A DNA stretch of 64,000 nucleotides, taken from positions 88,823 through 152,822 of the forward strand of contig NW_024882997.1 of the NCBI RefSeq assembly GCF_019059575.1, written 5' to 3'. The position numbers and the translations under genes were made by a program. Below, piece by piece: positions 24,377-43,567 of this stretch. Under the pieces are notes generated by a model that worked only from the letters and a program-made list of their open reading frames with translations, made no database searches and had not been told where the DNA came from. Position 1 is the first letter of the stretch. The number at the start of each line of letters is the position of its first letter. This stretch comes from Amphibalanus amphitrite. Its lineage: Eukaryota > Arthropoda > Thecostraca > Balanomorpha > Balanidae.

Positions 24377-25700
24377 AGATACTGGACAATAACATCCTAA
24401 AACGGCCGAATGTGCAACAGTGCGTGCTAAAAGCCCTAGGCGTGCAACATGGAAGATATGGTTGCATCACTTTGCTACAGCAATAGAAGCAGTAAAAACA
24501 ATGGTCAGAACGGGTCTGGGTCACAGTACAATGTTACGATATCACATTATCCTAGTTGTACTTGGGAAATTTGTAGCGGTGGACTTGAAGACAGCGGAGA
24601 ACGCGCATAAAGTTTCCTTGAATAACTTTTTTTAAAAGTTGCTATTATGAACAGCCCACAGCTAAAGTAATGTGCAGTTTTACTCATCCCAACAGATGAC
24701 TTTGACTGACATTTTTAAATATGGATTGATCCAGGAGTAGACAGCAAAATATAAAGCTGCAACTGCAAAGATAACGACTGCATTTCAAGTTTCATTTTGG
24801 TCTGGCAAATCGTTCCTAAGATACAGAAGCAAAGCATAACCTCGACTGAAACCGCACATTATACTTCTGCGGTGGACTGTATGTACTTATGTACTTACCT
24901 ACCTACTACCTACCTCATCATGGGCTCGCCTATTCGAGTGAGCTGGATGCTGCTCTGATTGCAAAAGATGAATATTGCATTAAAAAACGCCATTCTACTT
25001 CACGGAGCCAAGCTCATGTAGTTGGTTCATTCTCCCCGGCTGTCAAGTGGCAGGGATTACATCATTACAGACCAGACTAGTGACTTGAGTGCGCCTCACC
25101 CAGCGAGGGTTACAGACCAGACTAGTGACTTGGGTGCGCCTCACCCAGTCCAGATGGTCCGCCAATGAACCTTGGCACCAGACGGCATGCACAAATAATC
25201 AACTCTCTTCGGCAGCGTGTTTAATGTGTTGTGCAAGCGATCACCTGCCAAAGTCCAGCATTCAACATTCTACTCGATGAGACATGTTCACACCTAGCTG
25301 CATAAATAATGAAGATATCTTTTCTAAACAAGCAAGCTTTTCGTGAAACACGTTCAGCAAATGTTTGCAAAATATTCAGAGCGCCATAAGATCGGAGCTA
25401 CTTCCCGTCCATGTGACGGTCATGGTCTTCAGTGCATTGAAACTCATTCAATCCAACCCCGACTAATAAACAATTTATTCAACTTCGCTGTTTACTCTGA
25501 CAACTCGTAGGTGCATTCATTAGTTGTTTCATTTCTTTCTTCATCAGCTTCTTGTTTTATCTTGCTTCGATTTCGATCAACAACATTCTAGTTTTATCAG
25601 TGGGTAGTTATCCATCCCTTTCAATAACATGTACCAATAGGTAACATGTACCAATAGGTATTCAATAGGTATTCTCAATCCGTCTACATATATCCTGGAT
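24377..25700. other. No assignable gene
   Basis: Mixed-composition sequence with a direct repeat of GGGTTACAGACCAGACTAGT and GATTACATCATTACAGACCA near 25050-25120, and AACATGTACCAATAGGTA doubled at 25627-25650. No gene or RNA is recognised. Confidence 0.35.
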
Positions 25701-25726
25701 ACACAATGCAAATCGCTCGTTTTCGA

Positions 25727-26160
25727 TCAGTTTCTGTTGTGGTTAGTTCCGTTCCGTTTCCGTTCCACTTCCTCTCCGTTTCCGTCCCGTTTCCGCTCCG
25801 TTTCTGCTTCGTTTCCGATTTACACTCCTCCCGTCATTATACACTTCCGTTCCGTTCCGCCACCATGCGTGTAGTTACGTCAATCCCATCGTTGTCGCCC
25901 TTCACCCACTGCTCTGTCCGATGCTGTGTTGCCTGTGTCCGTGCCTCTGTCCGTTCCTCTCTCCCCGTCTATCCTTCCTCCCCGGCCCCTCCCTCCCCCG
26001 GCGATCTCCACCCGTGCCGGGAGCGCTTCCATTGGTGGAGCCGCGTGTTACTGGGTGAAAGTGGCTCACCGCAGCCCAACTGAGACGGACACTGAGCGGA
26101 ACGAACTGCCGGAGAGGAGACGCACAGAGACAGCTGATGGAAAAGAGAATGGAGGTCAGC
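25727..26160. repeat. Pyrimidine-rich CCGTTTCCGTT repeats and GC block
   Basis: Degenerate CCGTTCCGTTTCCG repeats (25747-25862) run into a TCCG/CTCTGTCCG-rich, then GC-rich, stretch. Open frames on both strands are compositional. Confidence 0.6.
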
Positions 26161-26194
26161 TGTGCACGCCACGATTGTGGCCTTAGCGCCGGAC

Positions 26195-26262
26195 TTAAGT
26201 CGGCACAGGGGGTTGATGCAACCCCCTGTGCCGTTGCAAAATCCCCACAGGGGCTTTTCGCA
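26195..26262. mobile_element. Solo terminal hairpin of a TTAA element
   Basis: CTTAAGTCGGCACAGGGG begins a perfect 15-bp stem (26201-26215 with 26219-26233) around an ATG loop. The sequence matches the terminal hairpin style of the element at 29972. No opposite end is visible nearby, so this looks like a relic. Confidence 0.55.
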
Positions 26263-27329
26263 AGTATACCTTTGCAGAACACGTACCTAGACTTTGAGAT
26301 TCGAGAAGAATTTGCCCGTAATATGAAATAGCTTTATGTAAATGTATTCATTGACAAAAAAAACATAAATGACAAAAATATCTGAAAAAATGACAAAATG
26401 ACAAAAATATCTAAAAAGGGAAACATGAAAAATTAAAATTAATATCAGATCAGTTGCCAAGCTGTGAGGTCGCATGCCATGTCACATTCGGCCGAAACTA
26501 ACGGCTTTGTAAGCTTCCGCCTTCTGGGGCCTGCTTTTGCACTGCTGCAAGCAAGATAACACATGGTGGTGAAAAGCGACAACAGAAGATGTGTTACTGT
26601 TTAATTCCTTTTTTATTCTGAGGCTCGAATCCTGAGCCTCAGAATAATAATTTGGAGCGAAATTGATGTTAGACGCCAGATGTCAATCAGCGCTCCCGAG
26701 TCCTGAATGTTTCTCTCATGACCGGTCATGTGTCAAGTTCATCCAAGGTCATTCGAGGTTACCTGCGATTAACATTGACGTCGTCATTTCTAAAAAAAAA
26801 AACTGCACTGATTGACACAAATACGAGTAGAGCACGCATAGAATGGTTGCATTATTTTGTAATGCAACCATTCTTTGGATATCATTAGTCATCGACAGTT
26901 TTGCTTTTATCCGCCCCCCCCCAAAAAAAAACAAGTGAGTGTCATTGACCTGAGCTGTGGGGTCCCCGGTTGGCCTGATAGTCTGATGCTTTACAATCGG
27001 GTTCCATTGCTATTTACCGTACATAGAGTGAATGGCTTGTTTTCTTTTGGCATTGTAGTTCATCTTTATTCTTCATTAGTCTTATATATATATAAATGCA
27101 ATGAAAACCCTAAGCCTCATGCTAATAATTGTATTGAAAATAGGGCCAAGAAAATGAGACAACTGTTTCGTGCATAGCACATCGTCAGGTCTGAAGTAAA
27201 CAATCAGTTCATAGTTTTTTAAATGTCACACAAAGCCTGCTCAGTGAATACATCTTCCTCCTAGTTGCGGAATGGTACATACAGTGAGTTATGAATATTA
27301 ACATATATACACTGTGTCTATATTTGCTG

Positions 27330-27629
27330 TGTCAGGATGTCACCTACATTGGTTAAACAAAGCGACAAGTCCGGCTAAGGTTCAACGAGCATCTCCGTGA
27401 TGCAAAAAACAAAACAAAAGACAGCCCTTTCGGTGACCACATCCGGACCCATCACGCTGACGCCATCATCACAACATCCTCCCTGAACATAAGCATACTA
27501 CGACGCTGCAAAGACGTAGCAAACCTCAAAATTACTGAATCACAATGCATTAGAGATCTGAAACCCAAACTGAACACTCAGACATCCTCCTGGCAACTTC
27601 TCACCCCACCTTCTTATGGCTCCCAGTGA
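27330..27629 (+). pseudogene. Penelope-like GIY-YIG endonuclease C-terminus (broken)
   Basis: The frame reads CQDVTYIG, a TAA stop, then TKRQVRLRFNEHLRDAKN, DSPFGDHI, ISILRRCKDVANLKI, RDLKPKLNTQTSSWQLL and a stop. This is the YIG half of a GIY-YIG domain with its RFNEH motif, and the KPKLNTQ ending is typical of Penelope-like retroelements. The internal stop sits where glutamine is expected. The reverse transcriptase is absent. The domain in the intact element cuts DNA for target-primed insertion; this copy is a dead 3' fragment. Confidence 0.8.
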
Positions 27630-27631
27630 AC

Positions 27632-27826
27632 ACCCACTCACTCACTCACTCACTCACCCACTGACTGACTCACTCAGTCACTTAATCACTCACTCACTCA
27701 CTCACTCACTCACTCACTCACTCACTCACTCACTCACTCACTCACTCACTAACTAATTCTATCATCCACTCATTCAACCACTCACTCGCTCACTCAATCA
27801 CTCACTCACTCAATCACTCGCACACA
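27632..27826. repeat. ACTC microsatellite
   Basis: CACT tetramers, perfect in the centre and degenerate at both sides, directly follow the GIY-YIG stop codon. This is a common place for a microsatellite at a retroelement 3' end. Confidence 0.9.
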
Positions 27827-28644
27827 TGCTGCACAGTGCACACACACACATACTGCACAATGCACACACACACATAGGATTTTCTAAGCAATTTGCACAC
27901 ATATATAGGCTCTTTCATTCTACCATCTTTTCATTTATTTGTTCACATACCCGATTCCTACCATTCAAATAGACTGGGATCATTCATGTCATCTACTGTC
28001 ATTTGTTATAATCACTGCGAACGACCGTGTTTTTACTTGTGAATCGAAGTGCGTGTATATATGTTAATATTCATAACTCACTGTATGTACCATTCCGCAA
28101 CTAGGAGGAAGATGTAGGTATTCACTGAGCAGGCTTTGTGTGACGTTTAAAAAAACTATGAAATGATTGTTTACTTCAGACCTGACGATGTGCTATGCAC
28201 GAAACAGTTGTCTCATTTTCTTGGCCCTATTTTCAATACAATTATTAGCATGAGGCTTAGGGTTTTCATTGCATGTATATATATAATCATGAGCCTTAAA
28301 ACCGCGCTTTCTTTCATCCTTCATTAGTCTTGTTTATCTTTCTTAATAGCTGTGTTGTTATATTTATCTCTGGGGGCGTTGCGAAGTCGCCAAATTTTTG
28401 GACCAAGTAGAAGCTCACTTATGACGTCATAGATCATTGACCAAGCCTGACCTGACCTGACCTGACCTACAACTGGGGTTGTTTATGCTCTCTGTCTCTA
28501 ACGCGGTCTGAACAGTCGCAAAAAATCGCTGAGTGGCACCAACGTCCCCCCCCCAGCTGGCGAGGAATAATCAGTGCGCTAATAAATTTAGAAACATGCC
28601 TTTGGATCATCAGCGTGCACAACTACATATATGTTCGTATATAT

Positions 28645-29660
28645 AAGCTGACTACAGAATGATGTTTCATTCTTCATAAGCAATCAGGCCCCTGGATCGA
28701 TAGGCTGTGCCGCATTACACATGCGGAGTGACGTAGGTTCTTCCAGTGACCTAAAGCTCGCCAATAGCATGCTTAATTATATGTTAACGTCACTTTTCCG
28801 GAGTGTAAGAATATTTATGCACGAGACTTTGCGATTTAAGACCACATGTGCTTAAATGATTATTTAAGCACATGCTTAAACATTAAATGATTATTTAAGC
28901 ACATGTTCATAAATGAACGACCGTAGGGAGTTAATTTATGAACAAGTGCTTAAATAATCATTTAAGCACGAGTGGTCTTAAATTGCAAAGTTGTGTGCAT
29001 AAATATTCTTGCACGACGGAAAAGTGATGTTAAGTGTATTTCAAACAATTTTAAGTCGTGATTTATAATCACGAATGTGCAAAACTGCCCATTTCTGTAT
29101 AGTTTTGTGTGTAAAGAGGGTTATTTGTGAGGTAAAGAAAAAAGTTGGGACTTGATTTTTGGGGAAGAGGAAAGAGCACATGATCATAAATAATAACCCG
29201 ACTGCAGACAGAAAATATATTTATAAGCATGCGTCATTTGTTCGGCTCCTTGGCATTAATTCACACTTGCTCTCTTCGTTCAGCAGCAAGTCCTGATGTC
29301 TTCTTGATCGGGTTGAAATTCTAATTTCAGAAACTTAAGATAATACACTAAGGTTTTAAAGATTATTATGATTTTTCACCTCATGTTTTCATCTATAACC
29401 AAGTGAATGCTGCTGCCAAGGCTGCTACAAGGGCTGCTGCGGCGACGACGGCGACGTTTTGCAAAAATTCACCGTTTGTTTTGTGTCTGCAAGCAGTTTG
29501 CACGTGATTTATGCACAGCAGCCTCATATTTAAAACACAAAATTAGCATGGTGTTTTTCGGAAAATTGTTTTAAATGCATGATTAAAGGCCCCACCTAGG
29601 AACCTTTCCAGTCAAGTGATCGCTTGAGAGGGGCGTAACATCGCTCTGTAGTCAACTGTA
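28645..29660. mobile_element. ~1-kb TIR element related to the MITE at 1047
   Basis: The ends AGCTGACTACAGAATGATGT and its diverged inverse (ATCGCTCTGTAGTCAACTGT) match the TIR of the 215-bp MITE at 1047-1261. AGGCTGTGCCGCAT is shared too. The interior contains a long palindrome (28837-28992) built of TGCTTAAAT and ATTTAAGCA units. No transposase is seen. Confidence 0.7.
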
Positions 29661-29971
29661 CTCAAAGTGGCATGACTCCACTTTTCTTTATTAATCTTGT
29701 TTCAGCAGTTCAAATATTCAGAGAGACGCTCTGAGGTATGTAACAAAACCGGATCCTAACGAAACAAAAAGTGCTTTAAATCCGCCGAGCGTGCATGGAT
29801 GAAGCGCCCCTTATCAAAACAGGATAAGTCGGTGCTCACAATTATGCAATGTTTTAGCAAGGACTTGTGTCTCGCACCCCACTGGGGTATGCGTTGTAAC
29901 GCGCCCTTCTGGGAGGGGGCTATTCATAGCCCCTTCCTAACTCCGAAACTACTTGGCCGATTGCGCAAATT

Positions 29972-30868
29972 TTAACCCTCACCGGCACAGGGTGATGCAC
30001 CCCCCCCCCCTAAGGTTTTTCGCGGATAACTCGCGTAAAAAGCGGCCGATTGCGACGAAACTTTCATTACTCTCGCATTGCTCAATTTTACACCTACACT
30101 GAAAATTTCATGACCCTAACCCAAATGACCTTTGACTTGTGACCTCTTTTCCGAGACCATGTTTGGCCGGAATCGCGATTCGGCGTAGTCGGCTCGCATT
30201 AGCCGCGCATTTGCAAGCTTTTCGTGGTTTCAAACGTTCAAACATGTGATCTGATGTTGCTCCCATGCATTAGGGTGGGTGTCAAGGTCACCTGAAGGTC
30301 AGGTCAGGTCATTGACCTTTGGTGACTCGGTTCACTTTTTCGAGTTTTACATGTTTCTAGGCTAGTTTTTGGAGATGAATTCGAATTTAGCAACCATTTG
30401 AACATTTACGAAGTAGTTTTGGTGCCTTCGTAACATGTTACGAAGCTGTCAGAGGCGGATGACAGGTACTACGAATACCCGTCACGACTCACGACCCCTA
30501 CCGGTTGACCTGACCTGACCTTACCCGACCTGGTCTAAATGCTTAACGACATCATCTGTGATAAAACTAACACGATATCCGTGATCAGCACTCCGGAAAG
30601 CAGCCAGCCACACTTTTAGCAGCCACACTTTACCACTTTCTAACAGGTCCCGACATTCCCGATTTTTGGGTCATTGACCTGACCTGGAAGGTCAACCGAC
30701 GACCTAGGACCTTAACATTGGGTATCATTGGCTTCCTCTCGTGACGGGCAGCACGCTCGTTTTTCCACGAAGCTCTAGCTCCATCAGGGGCCAAACGCGA
30801 GGGGGGGGGGGTCGTACCCCCCTTGTGCAGTTGAAGGACTGAAAATGGCCTGTGCCGGCGAGGGTTAA
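29972..30868. mobile_element. Intact TTAA-flanked element, CCGGCACAGG subfamily
   Basis: TTAA occurs at 29972-29975 and 30865-30868. The ends CCCTCACCGGCACAGG and CCTGTGCCGGCGAGGG are inverted. Terminal hairpin remnants (GATGCAC-C-run and G-run-TCGTAC-C-run) and AGGTCA clusters at 30100-30140, 30285-30320 and 30670-30710 are present. It serves as the intact reference for the interrupted copy at 7720-9949. Confidence 0.85.
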
Positions 30869-31050
30869 ACGGCGTCTGATCTCCCGGGAAAAGAGTGAAA
30901 CCTAATTTCATTTTGCTCTCGAGGTCACCACTCACCGATAACGTAGCAGGTGAGGTCAAAGTAAAAATCATCAGTGTTTGGTTTGGCTTGTTCACAATTT
31001 GGGCTATGGCAGTCGACTTACAAGTCTGGGAAACGTCAACTTCATTGTTA

Positions 31051-31090
31051 CCCTTATTACCATGGTAATAAGGGGCTCCTGCAGGAGCCC
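31051..31090. repeat. Two overlapping perfect palindromes
   Basis: 31051-31074 is a 24-bp perfect palindrome centred on CCATGG. 31073-31090 is an 18-bp perfect palindrome centred on CTGCAG. They share two bases. They sit just inside a CGCAGG-TTAA terminus, so they are probably the hairpin end of another TTAA element. Confidence 0.75.
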
Positions 31091-31506
31091 AAGCGGGGCG
31101 CAGGTTAACGATTCGCACCACACTGAGGAGGGCTAACTATTCATAGCCCCCTCTCGTTTGTCTGCAATAGCTTCTAAGCCGCTAGAGGTATCAACATGAA
31201 ACTTTAAGCATGTACCTTCGGCTGAATCAATTTGACATCCTGTATCAAAACCTCTGGCGAGAATTAATGCGACATTTTATATGATCTTCGTACATATGTA
31301 CATGCTTTATTGTTTATACAGTAGGACACACACTTAACTAGAAGCCTGCCACTACCGAAGAGTGGCGAAGAAAGTGTGGTCCTTGGTCACGGTCGTCAAG
31401 TTAGCTATAGCTAAAGATGATGCTCACATTTTGGCCATAAACTGTTGATGTAACTGTTGATGCAATCTCAACTTCATCAAATCGGTTTCATTGTTGTATG
31501 TTGCAG

Positions 31507-40412
<8,906 letters not shown>

Positions 40413-41685
40413 AGTCTAGCGGTACCGTGAAATTTTCCGAAAATACACTTTATTCGGAAAGTTTCCAATCGTACATCATATGTAGGAAATGATAGTAAGA
40501 CAGCTATCTGCGCTAGGCAATAGCTGAAGCGTTGTGCCAGTTTACCTTCGGATATGGTGTTTTTGTTACATATTCAGGAGGTGTTTCAAGCAGTTTATTT
40601 TCACGCTTGTTCAGCTGCTTGGTTTGTGATGTTTTTGACATTGTGAGCAGCTCTGTTGGTTCAGTGTATACTCAGTGTAGTGTAACCTGTAGGCATTGCA
40701 TCTTCGTTTTTACTTGTACACATTTTTGAAATAATCACGACATGAAGTCAAGTCAAACGCGACGCCAATAGCAAAGCCTTTAATTCCATCATTCTTGGAG
40801 CTGCATGATGCTTGCTTATTTACGTTTGCGCTGCTTTCCTCGGAGCTGCGCCTCACCAGTCTACAATGGCCTACCCTCGTCGGTCACTTAGCAAATCTAG
40901 AATAGAAAATCGCCATCGGTATGCCAGTTTTACGCGATGTGAAAGTGGCGTAGCGTAAAAGATACACAGCGATACAGTGTTCATACGGAATGCCTGTTTT
41001 TGCATCACGTACGTACAGCCGCCGCACGTTTACACTGTATACAGCACATCCAACATGACGGTTATTTTGTTATGAGCTCATATGATACTGAACGTTTGCA
41101 CGGTTCGAAATATATATATTTTCTCAGCAAAATGCTTATTCGTTTTTCGAAAACATGGTGTATGGTAATATGCAGAAATAAATAGAATAAATAAATAACA
41201 AATTTAGTGAAGGGACCAGTGGAAACTTGGATCTCGAGTTTTAGATAATCTTCCAGTTGAGTAGTAATTTCAATTATTGACCGTTTAATACGTCAAGTAA
41301 ATACGACGGTGTAGTCAGTGTTTCACAATGAACGGTGCATGGTATTTGAGCACTTCACGTACGTACAAAACAATGCCTGTAGGTCATGTAACAGCTTCAT
41401 TTTATACATATAGCACTGAGGTACATAGATAGAGATACGTGGTGAATCTGTTGTTGTCGACACAATATTTTCTCATTGAAAGCAATAAGCATCATATTCT
41501 ACGCCAAGCTGAGGTAGGACTAGGAGAAGCTCTTGCTGGCAGCGAGCGACATCTCTTGTGGAACGTTTCTTTAACGATTAACCTTTAATTCCGGTCCAAG
41601 AGCTAAGTCAAATGTTGGATCAGCGCTTAACAGTCACAGGGAATTATGCCAAGTAATGTAGCTAACTGACTTGAGCTATACATAT
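40413..41685. other. Lipase 3' flank
   Basis: Non-coding. AATAAATAGAATAAATAAAT at about 41174-41195 offers candidate plus-strand poly(A) signals about 760 bp after the lipase stop. No gene is seen to 41685. Confidence 0.45.
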
Positions 41686-42192
41686 GTTACGGGCCATATG
41701 CTAACTTGGGCAGTATGCAAACTACCAAACAGCCCGGGCAGTATGCATACCACCCGGGTAGTATGCATACTACCCGACCCCTTGGGCAGTATGCATACCG
41801 CCCAAAAGCTTGGGCAGTTTGCATACTGCCCGCTTCTTGTATTAAAGTTGTGTATTCCATGTCCATTTTCAAAATATTAATGACTACCTAAGTAACGTAG
41901 TTCAACCGCGAAGTCTTTTTGCCGTCAAACGTGATTTATCGATTGAAGGGTGGAGTAAGGATTGAAATATAAAGACTTAAAATTATTTTCCCAGAATTTT
42001 ATTGTTAATTAGCCAGCGGCCAACAAGCCATTTTCATCTGAAATGACGACAGATCTATAGTGTCATCACTCGATTTGGTTTGGCACCTGGATCTGTAGAG
42101 GGCGTTAATATAGTTTCAATAGCTAATGTTGCATCGGAAACCATTTACATGTAAGACGTCACAAATTATCATGGTCAGGTTACCAGGTCAGA

Positions 42193-42372
42193 GGCCAGTT
42201 TTACCAACAGAAAAATAGCCGCCGGTCGGAATTTTTTGGCTAAAGACCGCTTCACATATGAGCATTAACGGTTAAGCCCTATCCGCTGTGGCCATCGCGG
42301 TTACGTATGTGAAGCGGTCTTTGGACAAAAAATTCCGGCAGGCGGTTATTTTTCTGTTGGTAAAACTGGTGA
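42193..42372. mobile_element. 180-bp foldback MITE, copy 1
   Basis: GGCCAGTTTTACCAACAGAA at the left and TTCTGTTGGTAAAACTGGTG at the right start inverted arms of about 70 bp. The arms include GACCGCTTCACAT. The centre is TAACGGTTAAGCCCTATCCG. Confidence 0.8.
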
Positions 42373-42538
42373 CCTTGACCTCAGGTCAAATTTTGAGCTT
42401 AGATCAACTTTGAGTGCTTATTCCAGAAACCTCTAAAAGAGCTATCGAATACACTGATTTATGGGCAATTTTGTAAAAAAAAATGAAAAAGGCGAAATTT
42501 AACATTTGATGACCTTTGGTGCCCTATTCTTTGACCTG

Positions 42539-42732
42539 AGGCCAGTTTTACCAACAGAAAAATAGCCGTCTGCCGGTTTTTTTTTTTTTTGCCTGAAGAC
42601 CGCTTCACATACGTAACATAAACGCGATGGGATAAGCGGATAGGGCTTTACCGTAAACGCTCCGTATGTGAAGCCGTTTTGAGGCGAAAAATTGCAGCAG
42701 GCGTCTATTTTTATGTTGGTAGAATTGGCCTC
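42539..42732. mobile_element. 195-bp foldback MITE, copy 2
   Basis: Same ends and arm motifs as the copy at 42193 (GGCCAGTTTTACCAACAGAA, GACCGCTTCACATACG), with a T-run in the left arm and the central segment in inverted order. Confidence 0.8.
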
Positions 42733-43513
42733 TGACCTAAAAAAAAATGACTAGAGTAAGTTCGTCATGATTTTTTTACGCAATTTCGAATGCCGGTTAC
42801 CGCATCTTACATGCCGCTTACTCCTGTGCCGCTAAGTGGCACAGGAGCCGAGCAGAAGTGTTTAATCCCCCCTCCCCCCAGCCCGGCACGGCTGGCGCCG
42901 AGCACCGCCCCAGCGCGGGTGAAAGCGTCTGTCATTGACATGTATATGCGAGCTTTTGCTTTAACTAGTCTCACGAGCCACGGTCAGCATATTGCCCGAG
43001 TAAACATCTTGCCCGTGAGCTGAAAAGTGGGTAGTATGCATACTACCCGGGCAGTATGCAAACTTCCCGGGCGGTATGCATACTGCCCAAGGGGTCGGGT
43101 AGTATGCATACTACCCGGGCGGTATGCATACTGCCCGGGCTGTTGGGTAGTTTGCATACTGCCCGGGTAGTTTGCATACTGCCCAAGTTAGCATATGACC
43201 CGTAACACATACATGAAATAGTTGATTCAATTCAGTTCAGGAACGTATGTGCGTGCGATAGTGCTCACCGTTGCGGATAGATATTCGAGAGACAACAGCA
43301 GCAATGCGCACGTGCAATCTGTTAACATCTAATCAAAAGGTGTTATTTTCGCTGGAAGACGTTTTACGAAATTTCTGAGTTTCTGAGTCACAAGCTGCCT
43401 ACCAACTTTGATTAAACGATAGACCCGACGTCAACATGCTTTTATCATTACGTAAATAAAATCGATCGCTTATTAATTCAGAAACAGCTTAGAACCGACA
43501 TGAAGCTGCGAAC

Positions 43514-43567
43514 ATGAACGACGTATTGGAAGAAGCCAAGAAGAAACGGCGCGGTCTTTTACCATGA
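43514..43567 (+). promoter_or_regulatory. Upstream ORF overlapping the EFHB start
   Basis: A 17-codon frame (MNDVLEEAKKKRRGLLP) ends in a TGA that overlaps the proposed EFHB start codon as ATGA. If the 5' exon is right, translation of EFHB would need leaky scanning or reinitiation. Confidence 0.35.

Larger units (their letters stand above)
27083..28285. mobile_element. Penelope-like element remnant with inverted arms
   Basis: 27083-27312 and 28053-28284 are near-identical in opposite orientation and enclose a GIY-YIG remnant and an ACTC microsatellite. Each arm contains a hammerhead-like core, CTGACGA, GTGC-TAT-GCAC, GAAAC (28182-28205 plus strand, mirrored at about 27157-27187). Penelope-like elements are known to carry GIY-YIG endonucleases and hammerhead motifs in their terminal repeats, so the assignment fits. 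Confidence 0.75.
41686..43205. mobile_element. Element with palindrome-array terminal repeats
   Basis: The ends GTTACGGGCCATATGCTAAC and GTTAGCATATGACCCGTAAC are inverted. Each terminal repeat of about 150-180 bp is a string of 18-20-bp near-palindromes of the type GGGCAGTATGCATACTGCCC. The interior is AT-rich, holds two short foldback elements and a GTGCCGCTAAGTGGCAC hairpin near 42826, and has no transposase frame. Confidence 0.8.

Noticed and set aside
31491..31506. Start of the lipase at a TTG codon before AVLLSVLAV
   Set aside because: An AG acceptor at 31505-31506 with a pyrimidine-rich lead fits better; no in-frame ATG precedes the stop at 31458, so the true start exon lies upstream.
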